Of a stretch of DNA of 64,000 nt, positions 8,232 through 15,327 are shown piece after piece (position 1 is the first letter of the stretch; every line of letters begins with the position of its first letter). A model generated the notes under the pieces. That model did not search any database. It was not told the origin of the DNA and saw nothing but the letters and a program-made list of their open reading frames with translations. The stretch comes from Pseudomonadota bacterium (lineage in GTDB: Bacteria > Bdellovibrionota > Bacteriovoracia > Bacteriovoracales > Bacteriovoracaceae). The DNA is taken from contig JAIYDC010000011.1 of the NCBI GenBank assembly GCA_027487685.1, positions 1 through 64,000 of the forward strand. Reading direction: 5' to 3'. A program made the position numbers and the translations under genes.

Positions 8232-9068
8232 ATGGCCTTTGATCGTCTATTGTTTGGAACAGCAGGTGTCCCGAACAGTACTGCCAAGAAAAACAACCCT
8301 GTTGATGGTGTCAAGCGCATCCACGAGCTTAGCTTGGATTGCATGCAGCTTGAGTTTGCTCACGGAGTTCGGATGAAGGAGGAGGTCTCCTCCGCTCTTC
8401 GGAAGGTGTCTTACGAATTGGGTGTTCCGCTCACTTCGCATGGTCCCTACTACATCAATCTCAATGCCCGAGAGCAGGACAAAATCGACTCGTCAGTCGA
8501 GAGAATCATCCAAACCGCAAAGATCTCTGACCTCTGCGGAGCCGAGTCGATGACGTTTCACGCGGCTTTCTACATGAAGGACTCTCCTTATGACGTCTTT
8601 GACCTCGTAGAAAAGTCACTCAACGTCATCGAGGAACGCCTTTCTCGCTTGGACATCGAAATCGAACTCCGTCCTGAACTGACTGGGAAGACCTCTCAAT
8701 TTGGTTCACTAGAGGAATTGATCTCACTCTCGAAGTCAGTAGCAAGCTGTAAGCCGTGCATGGATTTCTCTCACCTCTACGCTCGTACTGGATCCGTGAA
8801 TGACTACAAAGGCTTCTGCGAGACCCTCGAGACTCTTAAAAGTGAGCTAGGGCCCAATGCCCTTAAAGAGATGCACATTCATATCTCCGGCATCAGCTCA
8901 AATTCCAAGGGAGACCTTAAGCACCTGAATCTTGAGAAGTCGAAGTTTAACTGGAAAGAACTCATGAAAGCGCTCAAAGACATGGATTGCCGTGGTTACG
9001 TCATTTGTAACTCACCCAACCTAGAAGTGGACGCAGCTATGCTTAAGCAATACTACGTGGCACTATAG
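8232..9068 (+). CDS. Endonuclease IV-like (AP endonuclease family 2) protein
   Basis: The 278-residue protein has the TIM-barrel pattern of Nfo-type apurinic endonucleases: SHGPYYINL, MTFHAAFY, IELRPELTGK, CMDFSHLYAR, MHIHISG, GDLKHLNL. These supply most of the expected metal ligands. The last motif, usually CESPNLE in the archaeal-type branch and carrying the final zinc-binding Glu, reads CNSPNLE with Asn at residue 260 (AAC at 9009-9011). Activity is therefore uncertain. AAGGAG lies upstream of the ATG, and an intrinsic terminator follows. The likely role is base-excision repair, but a sugar-isomerase-like TIM barrel cannot be excluded. Confidence 0.75.
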   Translation: MAFDRLLFGTAGVPNSTAKKNNPVDGVKRIHELSLDCMQLEFAHGVRMKEEVSSALRKVSYELGVPLTSHGPYYINLNAREQDKIDSSVERIIQTAKISDLCGAESMTFHAAFYMKDSPYDVFDLVEKSLNVIEERLSRLDIEIELRPELTGKTSQFGSLEELISLSKSVASCKPCMDFSHLYARTGSVNDYKGFCETLETLKSELGPNALKEMHIHISGISSNSKGDLKHLNLEKSKFNWKELMKALKDMDCRGYVICNSPNLEVDAAMLKQYYVAL

Positions 9069-9094
9069 ACCACGCCAAACAAATCAATCGGTAT

Positions 9095-9122
9095 AAAAAA
9101 CCCTCCTCCTGGAGGGTTTTTT
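9095..9122. terminator. Bidirectional intrinsic terminator
   Basis: AAAAAACCCTCC, loop TCCT, GGAGGGTTTTTT: a 12-bp stem whose outer A/T pairs give a U tract on both strands. It lies between the rightward endonuclease gene and the leftward gene ending at 9135. Confidence 0.9.
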
Positions 9123-9134
9123 TATGATGAGATG

Positions 9135-9548
9135 CTAGGCAGCTCGAAGCATTTCCTGGGGATTAAGGACATCGTGTAAATGATATTCCTCACCGGCGCG
9201 CACACCTACAATATAACAAAAGCCGTCTGCGTGGGTGATAAGAAGTTGCTCCAGTGTCGGGAGCCATGATTTACGTAAAATCTCGAGGAGATAGTCATGG
9301 TCATTCTTGGCGGTCACAACATGGTCTAAGGATTGGGTATCAAAGATGGACCAGTTCACGGGAATGTCGATGATACCTAAGGTCGATATAAATCTTAGCA
9401 TCTGAGTCTGTGGAATGAATTCGCCTTTTAAAAAAGAAAGACCGTAGTCACATAGCTTAAGCTCTAGACAAGAAAGATTATCCCCGCCGCTTTTGTGCAG
9501 TTTAAGAGTTTCGTCGACTAAGAAGGATAAAAAATCTGTTTCGGCCAT
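9135..9548 (-). CDS. Hypothetical cytoplasmic protein
   Basis: The 137-residue protein has no signal peptide or membrane segment and I do not recognise a family. It has a helical N-terminal half and a C-terminal part that looks alpha/beta (FCYIVGVRAGEEYHLHDVLN). The ORF track begins at TTG 9575; ATG 9548 has a GGAGG site 4 nt upstream and is preferred. It is followed by the terminator at 9095 and preceded by a lipoprotein gene, with a 40-bp gap. Confidence 0.5.
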   Translation of the reverse strand: MAETDFLSFLVDETLKLHKSGGDNLSCLELKLCDYGLSFLKGEFIPQTQMLRFISTLGIIDIPVNWSIFDTQSLDHVVTAKNDHDYLLEILRKSWLPTLEQLLITHADGFCYIVGVRAGEEYHLHDVLNPQEMLRAA

Positions 9549-9588
9549 AGCGCCTCCACAAATCTCATCGGTCAAAATAACTATAACT

Positions 9589-10032
9589 TTATTCTAAGGG
9601 ATTAATTGGTTCTAAAGATTCATGATAGGTCTTGATGTTGCTTACGTCGGCGATCAACCATTTTCCATCTTCATTGACGACCTCAGCAATTTTCTTTACC
9701 TCAGAGGTGAAAGCGGCTTTATCCTTCATTGTAGTTTGATACGAAATGGAATAAGTCAGGTAGCAGGTCTTTAACTGGCAGGAACTCGAGAGAAGTTTAA
9801 AGCTTTCTTTCTTTACATCACGCAGGTCCGCGAACTTTCCAAACTCTTCATCAGTAATATTTTCGAGGCTCTGACGCATTTTTCCGGTGACTCGTTCAAG
9901 AACGAACTCCCTGGTAACAACCGTGCCAATGCGCTCCTCGACGAAAGATTTAAGTGCTGCTTCGGGACTGAGATTGTCTTGAAAACATGCTCCGGCAAGG
10001 ACGGACATGAGGAGGAGCGCAAAGTTTCTCAT
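9589..10032 (-). CDS. Putative lipoprotein
   Basis: The 147-residue protein begins MRNFALLLMSVLAGAC; the cysteine at 16 after AGA makes a slightly off-consensus lipobox. The mature part looks like a small alpha/beta domain with an N-terminal helix (SPEAALKSFVEERI) and repeated strands (YLTYSISYQTTM, EDGKWLIADV), a layout seen in NTF2/DUF4878-type lipoproteins. That similarity is only by eye. It overlaps the PilZ membrane gene upstream by 4 bp, so the two are likely co-translated. Confidence 0.6.
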   Translation of the reverse strand: MRNFALLLMSVLAGACFQDNLSPEAALKSFVEERIGTVVTREFVLERVTGKMRQSLENITDEEFGKFADLRDVKKESFKLLSSSCQLKTCYLTYSISYQTTMKDKAAFTSEVKKIAEVVNEDGKWLIADVSNIKTYHESLEPINPLE

Positions 10033-10757
10033 CTTAGCCTTTTCGGTTCATAGCCAAGTTCATGGACAATTTCCATAAATTCGGACCAATTGAACACGTT
10101 TAAATCCTTCACAGATCGTTCAAATTTTATCCCAATACCCTTTGAATCAGGAGTGGAGGCAACTAGTGCCCCCTGCTGAAAGAACTCCCTGTCCCGAAAA
10201 AAAACTGTCACGTCTACGGATTCTGGCAGTACTGTCGCTACATCGACCAATATGAAGCACCCTTCATCGTCCCAGTTGGTTAAAGTTCCAGTTACTACTG
10301 TATCGCCGGAAGTGATTCGGCACCGGATATCCCGCAGGAGAGGCTTAAAAAGATCAGATGGCGCATAGTTAGGATTTACACTAGCGAGTTCGAGATAATG
10401 CCTCAGTAGCTGATAAAGAAAGTAAGAGATGACAGAATAAAAGAAGGTGGCAAGCACGATAATTTTATTGAACTCGATAAAGAGGCCCTCGACAACCTTG
10501 AAGCCAACAAGAAAAATTGAGAGTTGATAAAGAGGAAGCGCATACCGATGGTGTTTCCAGACTAGAATGCTCGCCACCGCTAGAGTGAGTGCAACGAACC
10601 AAAAAAGCTCTAGGCCCTTGCGTGCATAAACGAGGGAAAACGGAGAGAGATGATGGCGGTAGGCGTGCTGTAAATATAGGAAGAAAAAGGTAAGACCTAG
10701 GTAGATAACCACGTTAAGGATAATCGTATCTTTCTTTTTGACTTTCAATTGTTCCAT
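10029..10757 (-). CDS. Membrane protein with PilZ-like C-terminal domain
   Basis: The 242-residue protein has four hydrophobic segments in residues 12-125 and a cytoplasmic domain at about 135-235. The pattern DIRCRITSGDTVVTGTLTNWDDEGCFILVD resembles the PilZ fold, in which RxxxR and (D/N)xSxxG bind cyclic di-GMP. Here the second motif reads NWDDEG and the first is not clean, so ligand binding is doubtful. The ATG is preceded by only a weak CAGG. It is divergent from the small ferredoxin at 10783 and its start region overlaps that gene's promoter. Confidence 0.6.
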   Translation of the reverse strand: MEQLKVKKKDTIILNVVIYLGLTFFFLYLQHAYRHHLSPFSLVYARKGLELFWFVALTLAVASILVWKHHRYALPLYQLSIFLVGFKVVEGLFIEFNKIIVLATFFYSVISYFLYQLLRHYLELASVNPNYAPSDLFKPLLRDIRCRITSGDTVVTGTLTNWDDEGCFILVDVATVLPESVDVTVFFRDREFFQQGALVASTPDSKGIGIKFERSVKDLNVFNWSEFMEIVHELGYEPKRLR

Positions 10758-10776
10758 GCCTGAATTGTCCTATAAT
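10749..10776 (+). promoter_or_regulatory. Sigma-70-type promoter for the small ferredoxin, leaderless candidate
   Basis: TTGTTC (10749-10754), a 16-bp spacer and a perfect TATAAT (10771-10776). The A of the ferredoxin ATG is 7 nt after the -10, at the expected transcription start, and no ribosome site is present. The transcript may therefore be leaderless. Confidence 0.6.
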
Positions 10777-10782
10777 AACATA

Positions 10783-10971
10783 ATGAATGAAATTGTCCTT
10801 GAAATCTCGTCGACCTGTGTGTCGTGCGATAGCTGCCGACTCATCTGTCCAGAGAATGCCGTCATAAGCGACGGACAAAGCTATTTGATCGACCACTGGG
10901 GTTGCACACTCTGCGGCCTTTGTATCGAGGTCTGTCCCGTTGACTGCATTAAAGAGTTGAGATCCCGTTAA
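10783..10971 (+). CDS. Small 2[4Fe-4S] ferredoxin
   Basis: The 62-residue protein consists almost entirely of two cluster motifs, CVSCDSCRLICP and CTLCGLCIEVCP, typical of clostridial-type ferredoxins. The ORF track starts at 10738, but ATG 10783 gives the normal family length and fits the promoter. There is no Shine-Dalgarno site. Its 3' end overlaps the convergent MurU-like gene by 23 bp. Electron-transfer partner unknown. Confidence 0.82.
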   Translation: MNEIVLEISSTCVSCDSCRLICPENAVISDGQSYLIDHWGCTLCGLCIEVCPVDCIKELRSR

Positions 10972-11917
10972 CTTCCTCTTCTATCTCATGCCACCAGATC
11001 GTGGGTGCAGATTTAGGCATTGCTTGATCACCTGTCAGAATGATGGCGGAACCAAGATCTCGGACCTCTGGGTCAGGGGAGAGGTTGATAACTCCTGCAC
11101 TATGAGAATGATAGCTTAATCTTAAGAGGTCAATTTTCCATGTCTTCAGCGCCTTCTCCTGAACTAGAAACCGAAGAAACGGATGAGTTGAATGGGTCCT
11201 GTAAGTCTTGAGTATCTGAAAGCACGTTTCCCAATACCGACGTACAGTACCGAAGTCCCAATAGTCGATATTATCGAGAAGAATGGCCGGAATTTTCTTC
11301 TTAGTGAAAGGGCAAACCGATTCAAAAAACTTACTGGGCCCTGGAGTCATGGTTAGCTGTGCCAGATCGACGTAAGCGATTCCTGTGTAGGTCTCTACTC
11401 TGATGTTAGAGGCCAATTCCATGTTCTTGACGATTCCAGTAACATAACGTTCATTAGAGACCTCGAGAGCGTTGTAACCAAGAGAAGTGTTAACCCAGTA
11501 TGTGAATAGGGCCGCCGGGCCCTTTTCGAAAGGTCTTAGAATGCGAAAAAGGTCTTCTTTTTTAAGATAGAAAAACTGATCAGCATTCAGTACAAGGAGC
11601 TTTCCACTGTAGCGCACGTCGGGTCGCGCAGCAAGGTTATGAACAGCACCACCAATATCGAGAATATCAGGGGTTTCCCAAAGGAAATGCACGTCAGTAA
11701 ACCCTGGCCTATCTTTACAGTAAGCCTCGATCTCTGAGCCCATATGGTGCAGGTTAATATAGATATGCTTAATACCAAGACTTCGAGCGTAAGCAACTTG
11801 GAGCTCAAGCAGGCTCTTCTCAAAGACGGGCCAGAGAACCTTAGGGAGCTTCTGTCCAATCGTCCCCATCCTTGTCCCGAAGCCAGCGGCAAGAATCAGG
11901 CAGTGATCAATTCGCAT
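10949..11917 (-). CDS. MurU-like sugar-1-phosphate nucleotidyltransferase
   Basis: The N-terminal half is a nucleotidyltransferase of the GT-A-like type: LILAAGFGTRMGTIGQKLPKVLWPV (nucleotide-binding loop and Lys), LDIGGAVHNL and LLVLNADQFF (metal-binding Asp). MurU makes UDP-MurNAc from MurNAc-1-phosphate in the anabolic peptidoglycan recycling route. The assignment rests on the 11-bp overlap with an AmgK-like kinase, the usual partner. At 322 residues it is about 100 longer than Pseudomonas MurU, with a C-terminal extension, so another sugar substrate is possible. Confidence 0.65.
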   Translation of the reverse strand: MRIDHCLILAAGFGTRMGTIGQKLPKVLWPVFEKSLLELQVAYARSLGIKHIYINLHHMGSEIEAYCKDRPGFTDVHFLWETPDILDIGGAVHNLAARPDVRYSGKLLVLNADQFFYLKKEDLFRILRPFEKGPAALFTYWVNTSLGYNALEVSNERYVTGIVKNMELASNIRVETYTGIAYVDLAQLTMTPGPSKFFESVCPFTKKKIPAILLDNIDYWDFGTVRRYWETCFQILKTYRTHSTHPFLRFLVQEKALKTWKIDLLRLSYHSHSAGVINLSPDPEVRDLGSAIILTGDQAMPKSAPTIWWHEIEEEVNGISTL

Positions 11918-12938
11918 AATAGTGCATGAAAAGCTTCCGTTTAAGTTCGTTGTAGCGTGGCTTATCCATCATCACTCGGCGGATTTTTTCCATGGCAAAA
12001 CCAATATACTTAAGATATCGATCGTCTTTTCTCCAATTGTAGATATAGCAAAAGCTCCCCACCGCTTTAAAAACCCTTTGAATCAGCATGTCGTCATAAA
12101 GTTCCAGGAAGTGCTCATAAGATTGCTGGCCATGGATTGAGGAATCAAGGTTGTCATAATAATAACGCTTCAGGGCCTGGCGATTCTCTTCTTTTACATT
12201 GTAGTAACAATCCTCGAGGAGTGAGACGAGGTCATATTGTGGAATCCCCCAGCGAGCGTCTTGAAAATCTATGAAAATATAAGCCCCATTTTTCACCATA
12301 AGATTTCTGGAATGAAAATCGCGATGAGTGATGACCATCTTCTCGTCAGCAAGACGACGCATGACCGGATCAAAGAGCGCTTCCAAGTCGTTGAGAAGTC
12401 CTTCATCCAAAGTTCGATTAAAAAAATTAAGAAAGTATTTGAATGTAAAGCGCGTCTCATCCATATACTTTTGGTAGTCAAACCGAAGCTGAAAAAGGTG
12501 TTGATTCTTCACTGCCGTTTTGGGAATGCGATGGAGCTCTAGGAGCTGATCGACCACGGTCTTGTAGATTTTATATTCCTCGGTACTCGACGTTAGGGTA
12601 CTTAAGTGCAGCAACAATGTCTCATCACCCAGATCCTCTTGAAGCGAATAACCACGCGAGAGGTTGCTGTCGATGATCTCTGGAACCCGGACTCGGTTTT
12701 CCAAAAAAAACTGCTGCACAGATAAAAAAGGATGCCTTTCTGGGGCATCGTCGAACGGATTATCTAACCCTACTACATAGCTCTTTTGGTCTGTAAAAAT
12801 CCGGTAATAGCGTCGTGTAGAGGCGTCGCCGGTGAGCTTATCTATCTCAACCATCTGCTCGCCGTTAAGGATGTTTTTTTCTTGGGTTTTGTTGAATAGC
12901 TCTTCAATGAAGAATCGCTCAGTCTGCTCTGGTTTCAT
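11907..12938 (-). CDS. AmgK-like amino sugar anomeric kinase (APH fold)
   Basis: The 343-residue phosphotransferase has the AmgK signature features: TGDASTRRYYR near residues 36-46, LQEDLGDETLL, catalytic HRDFHSRNLM near 205-214 and metal-binding IDFQDARWG near 223-231, followed by YDLVSLLEDCYY. AmgK phosphorylates MurNAc and GlcNAc at C1 for re-use as UDP-MurNAc. It overlaps the MurU-like gene downstream by 11 bp and the inactive M48-like lipoprotein gene upstream by ATGA. No MupP phosphatase is seen here; it could be elsewhere. Confidence 0.78.
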   Translation of the reverse strand: MKPEQTERFFIEELFNKTQEKNILNGEQMVEIDKLTGDASTRRYYRIFTDQKSYVVGLDNPFDDAPERHPFLSVQQFFLENRVRVPEIIDSNLSRGYSLQEDLGDETLLLHLSTLTSSTEEYKIYKTVVDQLLELHRIPKTAVKNQHLFQLRFDYQKYMDETRFTFKYFLNFFNRTLDEGLLNDLEALFDPVMRRLADEKMVITHRDFHSRNLMVKNGAYIFIDFQDARWGIPQYDLVSLLEDCYYNVKEENRQALKRYYYDNLDSSIHGQQSYEHFLELYDDMLIQRVFKAVGSFCYIYNWRKDDRYLKYIGFAMEKIRRVMMDKPRYNELKRKLFMHYYAN

Positions 12939-13741
12939 AGGCTTTGGTCCCTAATACTATTGATGAAAGTATAAAACTGCTTGCTCGAATTTTTTTTTCC
13001 TACAACTTCATTGTCCGTATAATTTTTAATTAGGAAAGCCTTAAACAAAGACTCTTCCCTGTTGATAAGGTTGACGTCCCCGACCTGAAGAATGAAGTCT
13101 GCAGTATTCCGATTCTGTGTCTGAAGCCAGGAGAGGTAGTACTCGCCACCGTATCCACTCCGGACCGTCAAATAGTGGGCCCACTTATGAGTCTCCATTT
13201 TTTCATCCAGCGTGAGGCGAGAGAGACCTAGCATGCGCTCTAGGGGTAGATAACCAACAGGGATGATAAGGTGCTTTGGGTACAACAAATTTTCAGTACG
13301 AACGAGCTCATATGCAAGAATACCGACAAGCATACTTTCGTGCTTCAAGTACTTCTGGATTAAGCCTCGAGAAATAAAAAGCTCTCCTTTGGGAAGCGAG
13401 AAGTGAAGCGGAGCTTCGATGTTGATAATGGTGTCCTTTGCTCCACGGATGTTTTTAAAAAAGATTTCATTCTTCGCTATGATTTCGTCCGTAAGGTCCT
13501 TGAGATAGCGATTCGCAGCAAGGTTGCCAAGGACTCTGATCTCAGGCGTTGAGAGGAAGGCGCTTCGAAGAGAGGCGAGATGATCTGAGTAGTCTTTTGT
13601 TGTCATACCAATAAGACCACCCCTGACCATCTGACGGTTTTTTTTTGTGCCGGGTATCCGCAGAGTTCCACAAGAGAGTGCGAGGAGAATCACAACAAAA
13701 TAATAGACCCTCGCGTACTGCGAGGGTCTACGGGAGTTCAT
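12935..13741 (-). CDS. Inactive M48-like lipoprotein
   Basis: Starting at ATG 13741 the 268-residue protein has a basic N-region, a hydrophobic segment and a cysteine in LALSC, suggesting a lipoprotein. The mature part follows BepA/LoiP-type M48 proteases: PEIRVLGNLAANRYL, LHFSLPKGELFISRGLI, then MLVGILAYELVR where active enzymes have VLAHExxH. Both zinc histidines are lost; METHKWA occupies the ExEAD position. The ORF track starts at GTG 13777, inside the upstream LysM gene. It overlaps amgK by ATGA, so a role tied to peptidoglycan recycling is a fair inference. A terminator-like hairpin lies just inside its coding start. Confidence 0.6.
   Translation of the reverse strand: MNSRRPSQYARVYYFVVILLALSCGTLRIPGTKKNRQMVRGGLIGMTTKDYSDHLASLRSAFLSTPEIRVLGNLAANRYLKDLTDEIIAKNEIFFKNIRGAKDTIINIEAPLHFSLPKGELFISRGLIQKYLKHESMLVGILAYELVRTENLLYPKHLIIPVGYLPLERMLGLSRLTLDEKMETHKWAHYLTVRSGYGGEYYLSWLQTQNRNTADFILQVGDVNLINREESLFKAFLIKNYTDNEVVGKKNSSKQFYTFINSIRDQSL
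13693..13730 (-). terminator. Terminator-like hairpin inside the start of the M48-like gene
   Basis: On the minus strand TAGACCCTCGC, loop AGTAC, GCGAGGGTCTA forms an 11-bp perfect stem, followed by TTATTTTGTTG. It lies 25 bp after the LysM stop codon and 11 nt after the ATG at 13741, so it can end the LysM transcript and would limit or attenuate expression of the genes behind it. Confidence 0.7.
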
Positions 13742-13754
13742 GAGAGTATAGGGG

Positions 13755-14432
13755 TTATTTTTTACTAGCGACTTCACGACCGTTTTCTAAGTAGTAGATT
13801 GTAAAGCCAGCATAAATCTTATTAGGATCCCGGATGAGGGGGCGATTGTTCTCCCAGAGTAGCTTCCACTTCTTAGGGGTCGCATACACTTCCTTGGCGA
13901 TAACCCCGAGGGTGTCACCGGTTTTGATAAGGTACGGATTGCCCTGTGGGTTCCATACAAACTCTTCCGCCGGAGCATTATAGTTAAGTGTCGTACCCGC
14001 CCGGACGGTGCTACTGCCTTTGAGAACTCCATTGTTTAGATTGGCGAGGTCTTTCCACCGCCCATAGTCTCCATATATCTTGAAGGCGATCATCATGAGT
14101 GTTTCATTTTTCTGAACGCTGTAAGTGCGACTTCCGCCACCGAGTCCGGTAGAAATAGTAGAGGAGGAGTTCTCTAAATTTGATTCCTCGACCAACGGGT
14201 CAGAATTAGCGATGACCACATCCTCCGTAGTCCCTTCAGGAGTTTCTTCGACGATGGCGGCATCCGGAACAGTATCTGTAGCTGCCTGGTCCGTTCCGGA
14301 GGATTCGATCATTTCATCCGCATCAGAAAGTTCAATCTGCGGTGTATCTTCGGTAACTTCCTTGGCGGACTTGGAGCCGGAACAGCCCGTCATCCCCAAG
14401 CTAAGTAAGACCATCCATGGTACAAGCTTCAT
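13755..14432 (-). CDS. LysM-domain lipoprotein
   Basis: The 225-residue protein begins MKLVPWMVLLSLGMTGC, a good lipoprotein signal with Cys at 17. A Ser/Thr/Glu-rich acidic linker (about 20-100) leads to two LysM modules: TYSVQKNETLMMIAFKIYGDYGRWKDLANLN and YLIKTGDTLGVIAKEVYATPKKWKLLWENN. LysM binds the glycan strands of peptidoglycan. The ORF track start (GTG 14438) is two codons upstream; ATG 14432 has GGGAG 5 nt before it. It probably shares partial read-through with the M48-like/amgK/murU genes downstream. Confidence 0.85.
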   Translation of the reverse strand: MKLVPWMVLLSLGMTGCSGSKSAKEVTEDTPQIELSDADEMIESSGTDQAATDTVPDAAIVEETPEGTTEDVVIANSDPLVEESNLENSSSTISTGLGGGSRTYSVQKNETLMMIAFKIYGDYGRWKDLANLNNGVLKGSSTVRAGTTLNYNAPAEEFVWNPQGNPYLIKTGDTLGVIAKEVYATPKKWKLLWENNRPLIRDPNKIYAGFTIYYLENGREVASKK

Positions 14433-14520
14433 TTTCACTCCCTGTGGTATGAATGCGGATAGCTTAATTTTATTCTATCTGCATCATATTTATAGGGTGG
14501 AAAATTTTGCTAAGCCTTCC

Positions 14521-15195
14521 CTAGAAGTAGAAAAACATATCTTTCTGATCAATTGAATCCCAGATGCGCTTCACGAGCCTATCGAAGTGCTCCTCATTAT
14601 CAAGGAAGTCGAGTTCGTCGGTATCCACAATAAGTGACTTCCCTAGGCCGTAGTTGGCGTACCATTCATCATAATAATCGTTAAGACTAGTAAGGTACTC
14701 AACAGGGATCGCCTGCTCGTAATCCCGACCCCGTTGCTTGATCCTCTCTTGAAGCTTTGGTACTGAGCGGCGAAGAAATATCATCAGGGTAGGTGGACTG
14801 ATGAACTGGATCATGGATTCGTAGAGACTCCGGTAATTTTGGTAATCTCGAGAGTCAAGCTTTCCCTGATCATAAAGGGATCTGGCAAAGATATTGGCAT
14901 CCTCATAAATTGAACGGTCCTGAATTGAGCTGGCCGTAAGAGACTCAATGGTTCGATGAGTATTGAACCGATGATTTAAGAAGTAGACCTGGAGGGGAAA
15001 GGCCCAACGACTCATATCTTTGTAAAAATCTGAAAGGTAGGGATTATCTTGAACTGATTCAAAATGGGGCTTCCATCCAAGCCTCTCGGATAGTTTCTTG
15101 GTAAGCGTAGTTTTACCACTACCAATATTCCCCGCCACGACGACGAACATAGGGTTCGTTGTACTCGTTAGGCGGTGGTAGGCCAGCTCGGACAT
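14521..15195 (-). CDS. Deoxynucleoside kinase (dGK/dCK family)
   Basis: The enzyme phosphorylates deoxynucleosides for salvage into dNTPs in the cytoplasm. The 224-residue protein shows a P-loop GNIGSGKTT, the family QDRSIYEDANIFA motif (catalytic DRS) and the LID arginines in RIKQRGRDYEQ. ATG 15195 with AGGAGA 5 nt upstream is preferred over the upstream ATGs in the ORF track. Substrate (dA, dG or dC) cannot be told from sequence alone. The stop lies 88 bp before the LysM gene start, so linkage is uncertain. Confidence 0.85.
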   Translation of the reverse strand: MSELAYHRLTSTTNPMFVVVAGNIGSGKTTLTKKLSERLGWKPHFESVQDNPYLSDFYKDMSRWAFPLQVYFLNHRFNTHRTIESLTASSIQDRSIYEDANIFARSLYDQGKLDSRDYQNYRSLYESMIQFISPPTLMIFLRRSVPKLQERIKQRGRDYEQAIPVEYLTSLNDYYDEWYANYGLGKSLIVDTDELDFLDNEEHFDRLVKRIWDSIDQKDMFFYF

Positions 15196-15291
15196 GGAGT
15201 TCTCCTGAATATGCATCTTCAAAGCGTAATATGAATCGTGCCAGAAATCTTGACTCAATCAATCAATTTAATTAATTAATTTTTCTGGAGA

Positions 15292-15320
15292 TTTACGTTA
15301 ACCCCCTAATTCCTTAAACT
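15292..15320 (+). promoter_or_regulatory. Candidate sigma-70 promoter, leaderless
   Basis: TTTACG (15292-15297), a 17-bp spacer and TAAACT (15315-15320) place the transcription start at the ATG at 15328, exactly 7 nt beyond the -10. No ribosome site is present. Each hexamer matches the consensus at four of six positions. Upstream the 131-bp gap holds short tandem repeats (CAAT and TTAA units, 15256-15284). Confidence 0.45.
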
Positions 15321-15327
15321 AATCTAA

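Noticed and set aside
8247-8441. Minus-strand ORF inside the endonuclease IV-like gene, and similar ORFs inside other genes
   Set aside because: Shadow frames with no ribosome site, no recognisable domain, and full overlap with a well-supported gene.
10029-10757. Confident cyclic di-GMP receptor call for the PilZ-like protein
   Set aside because: The RxxxR motif is not clean and the second motif is NWDDEG, so only the fold resemblance is reported.
13742-13777. GTG start of the M48-like gene at 13777 given in the ORF track
   Set aside because: It lies within the LysM gene without a ribosome site; ATG 13741 gives a normal lipoprotein signal peptide.
15234-15250. CTGGCACGA on the minus strand, a perfect sigma-54 -24 half, upstream of the deoxynucleoside kinase
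   Set aside because: The -12 position reads ATATT instead of TTGC, so the essential GC is missing; it also lies inside the 5' part of the track ORF.
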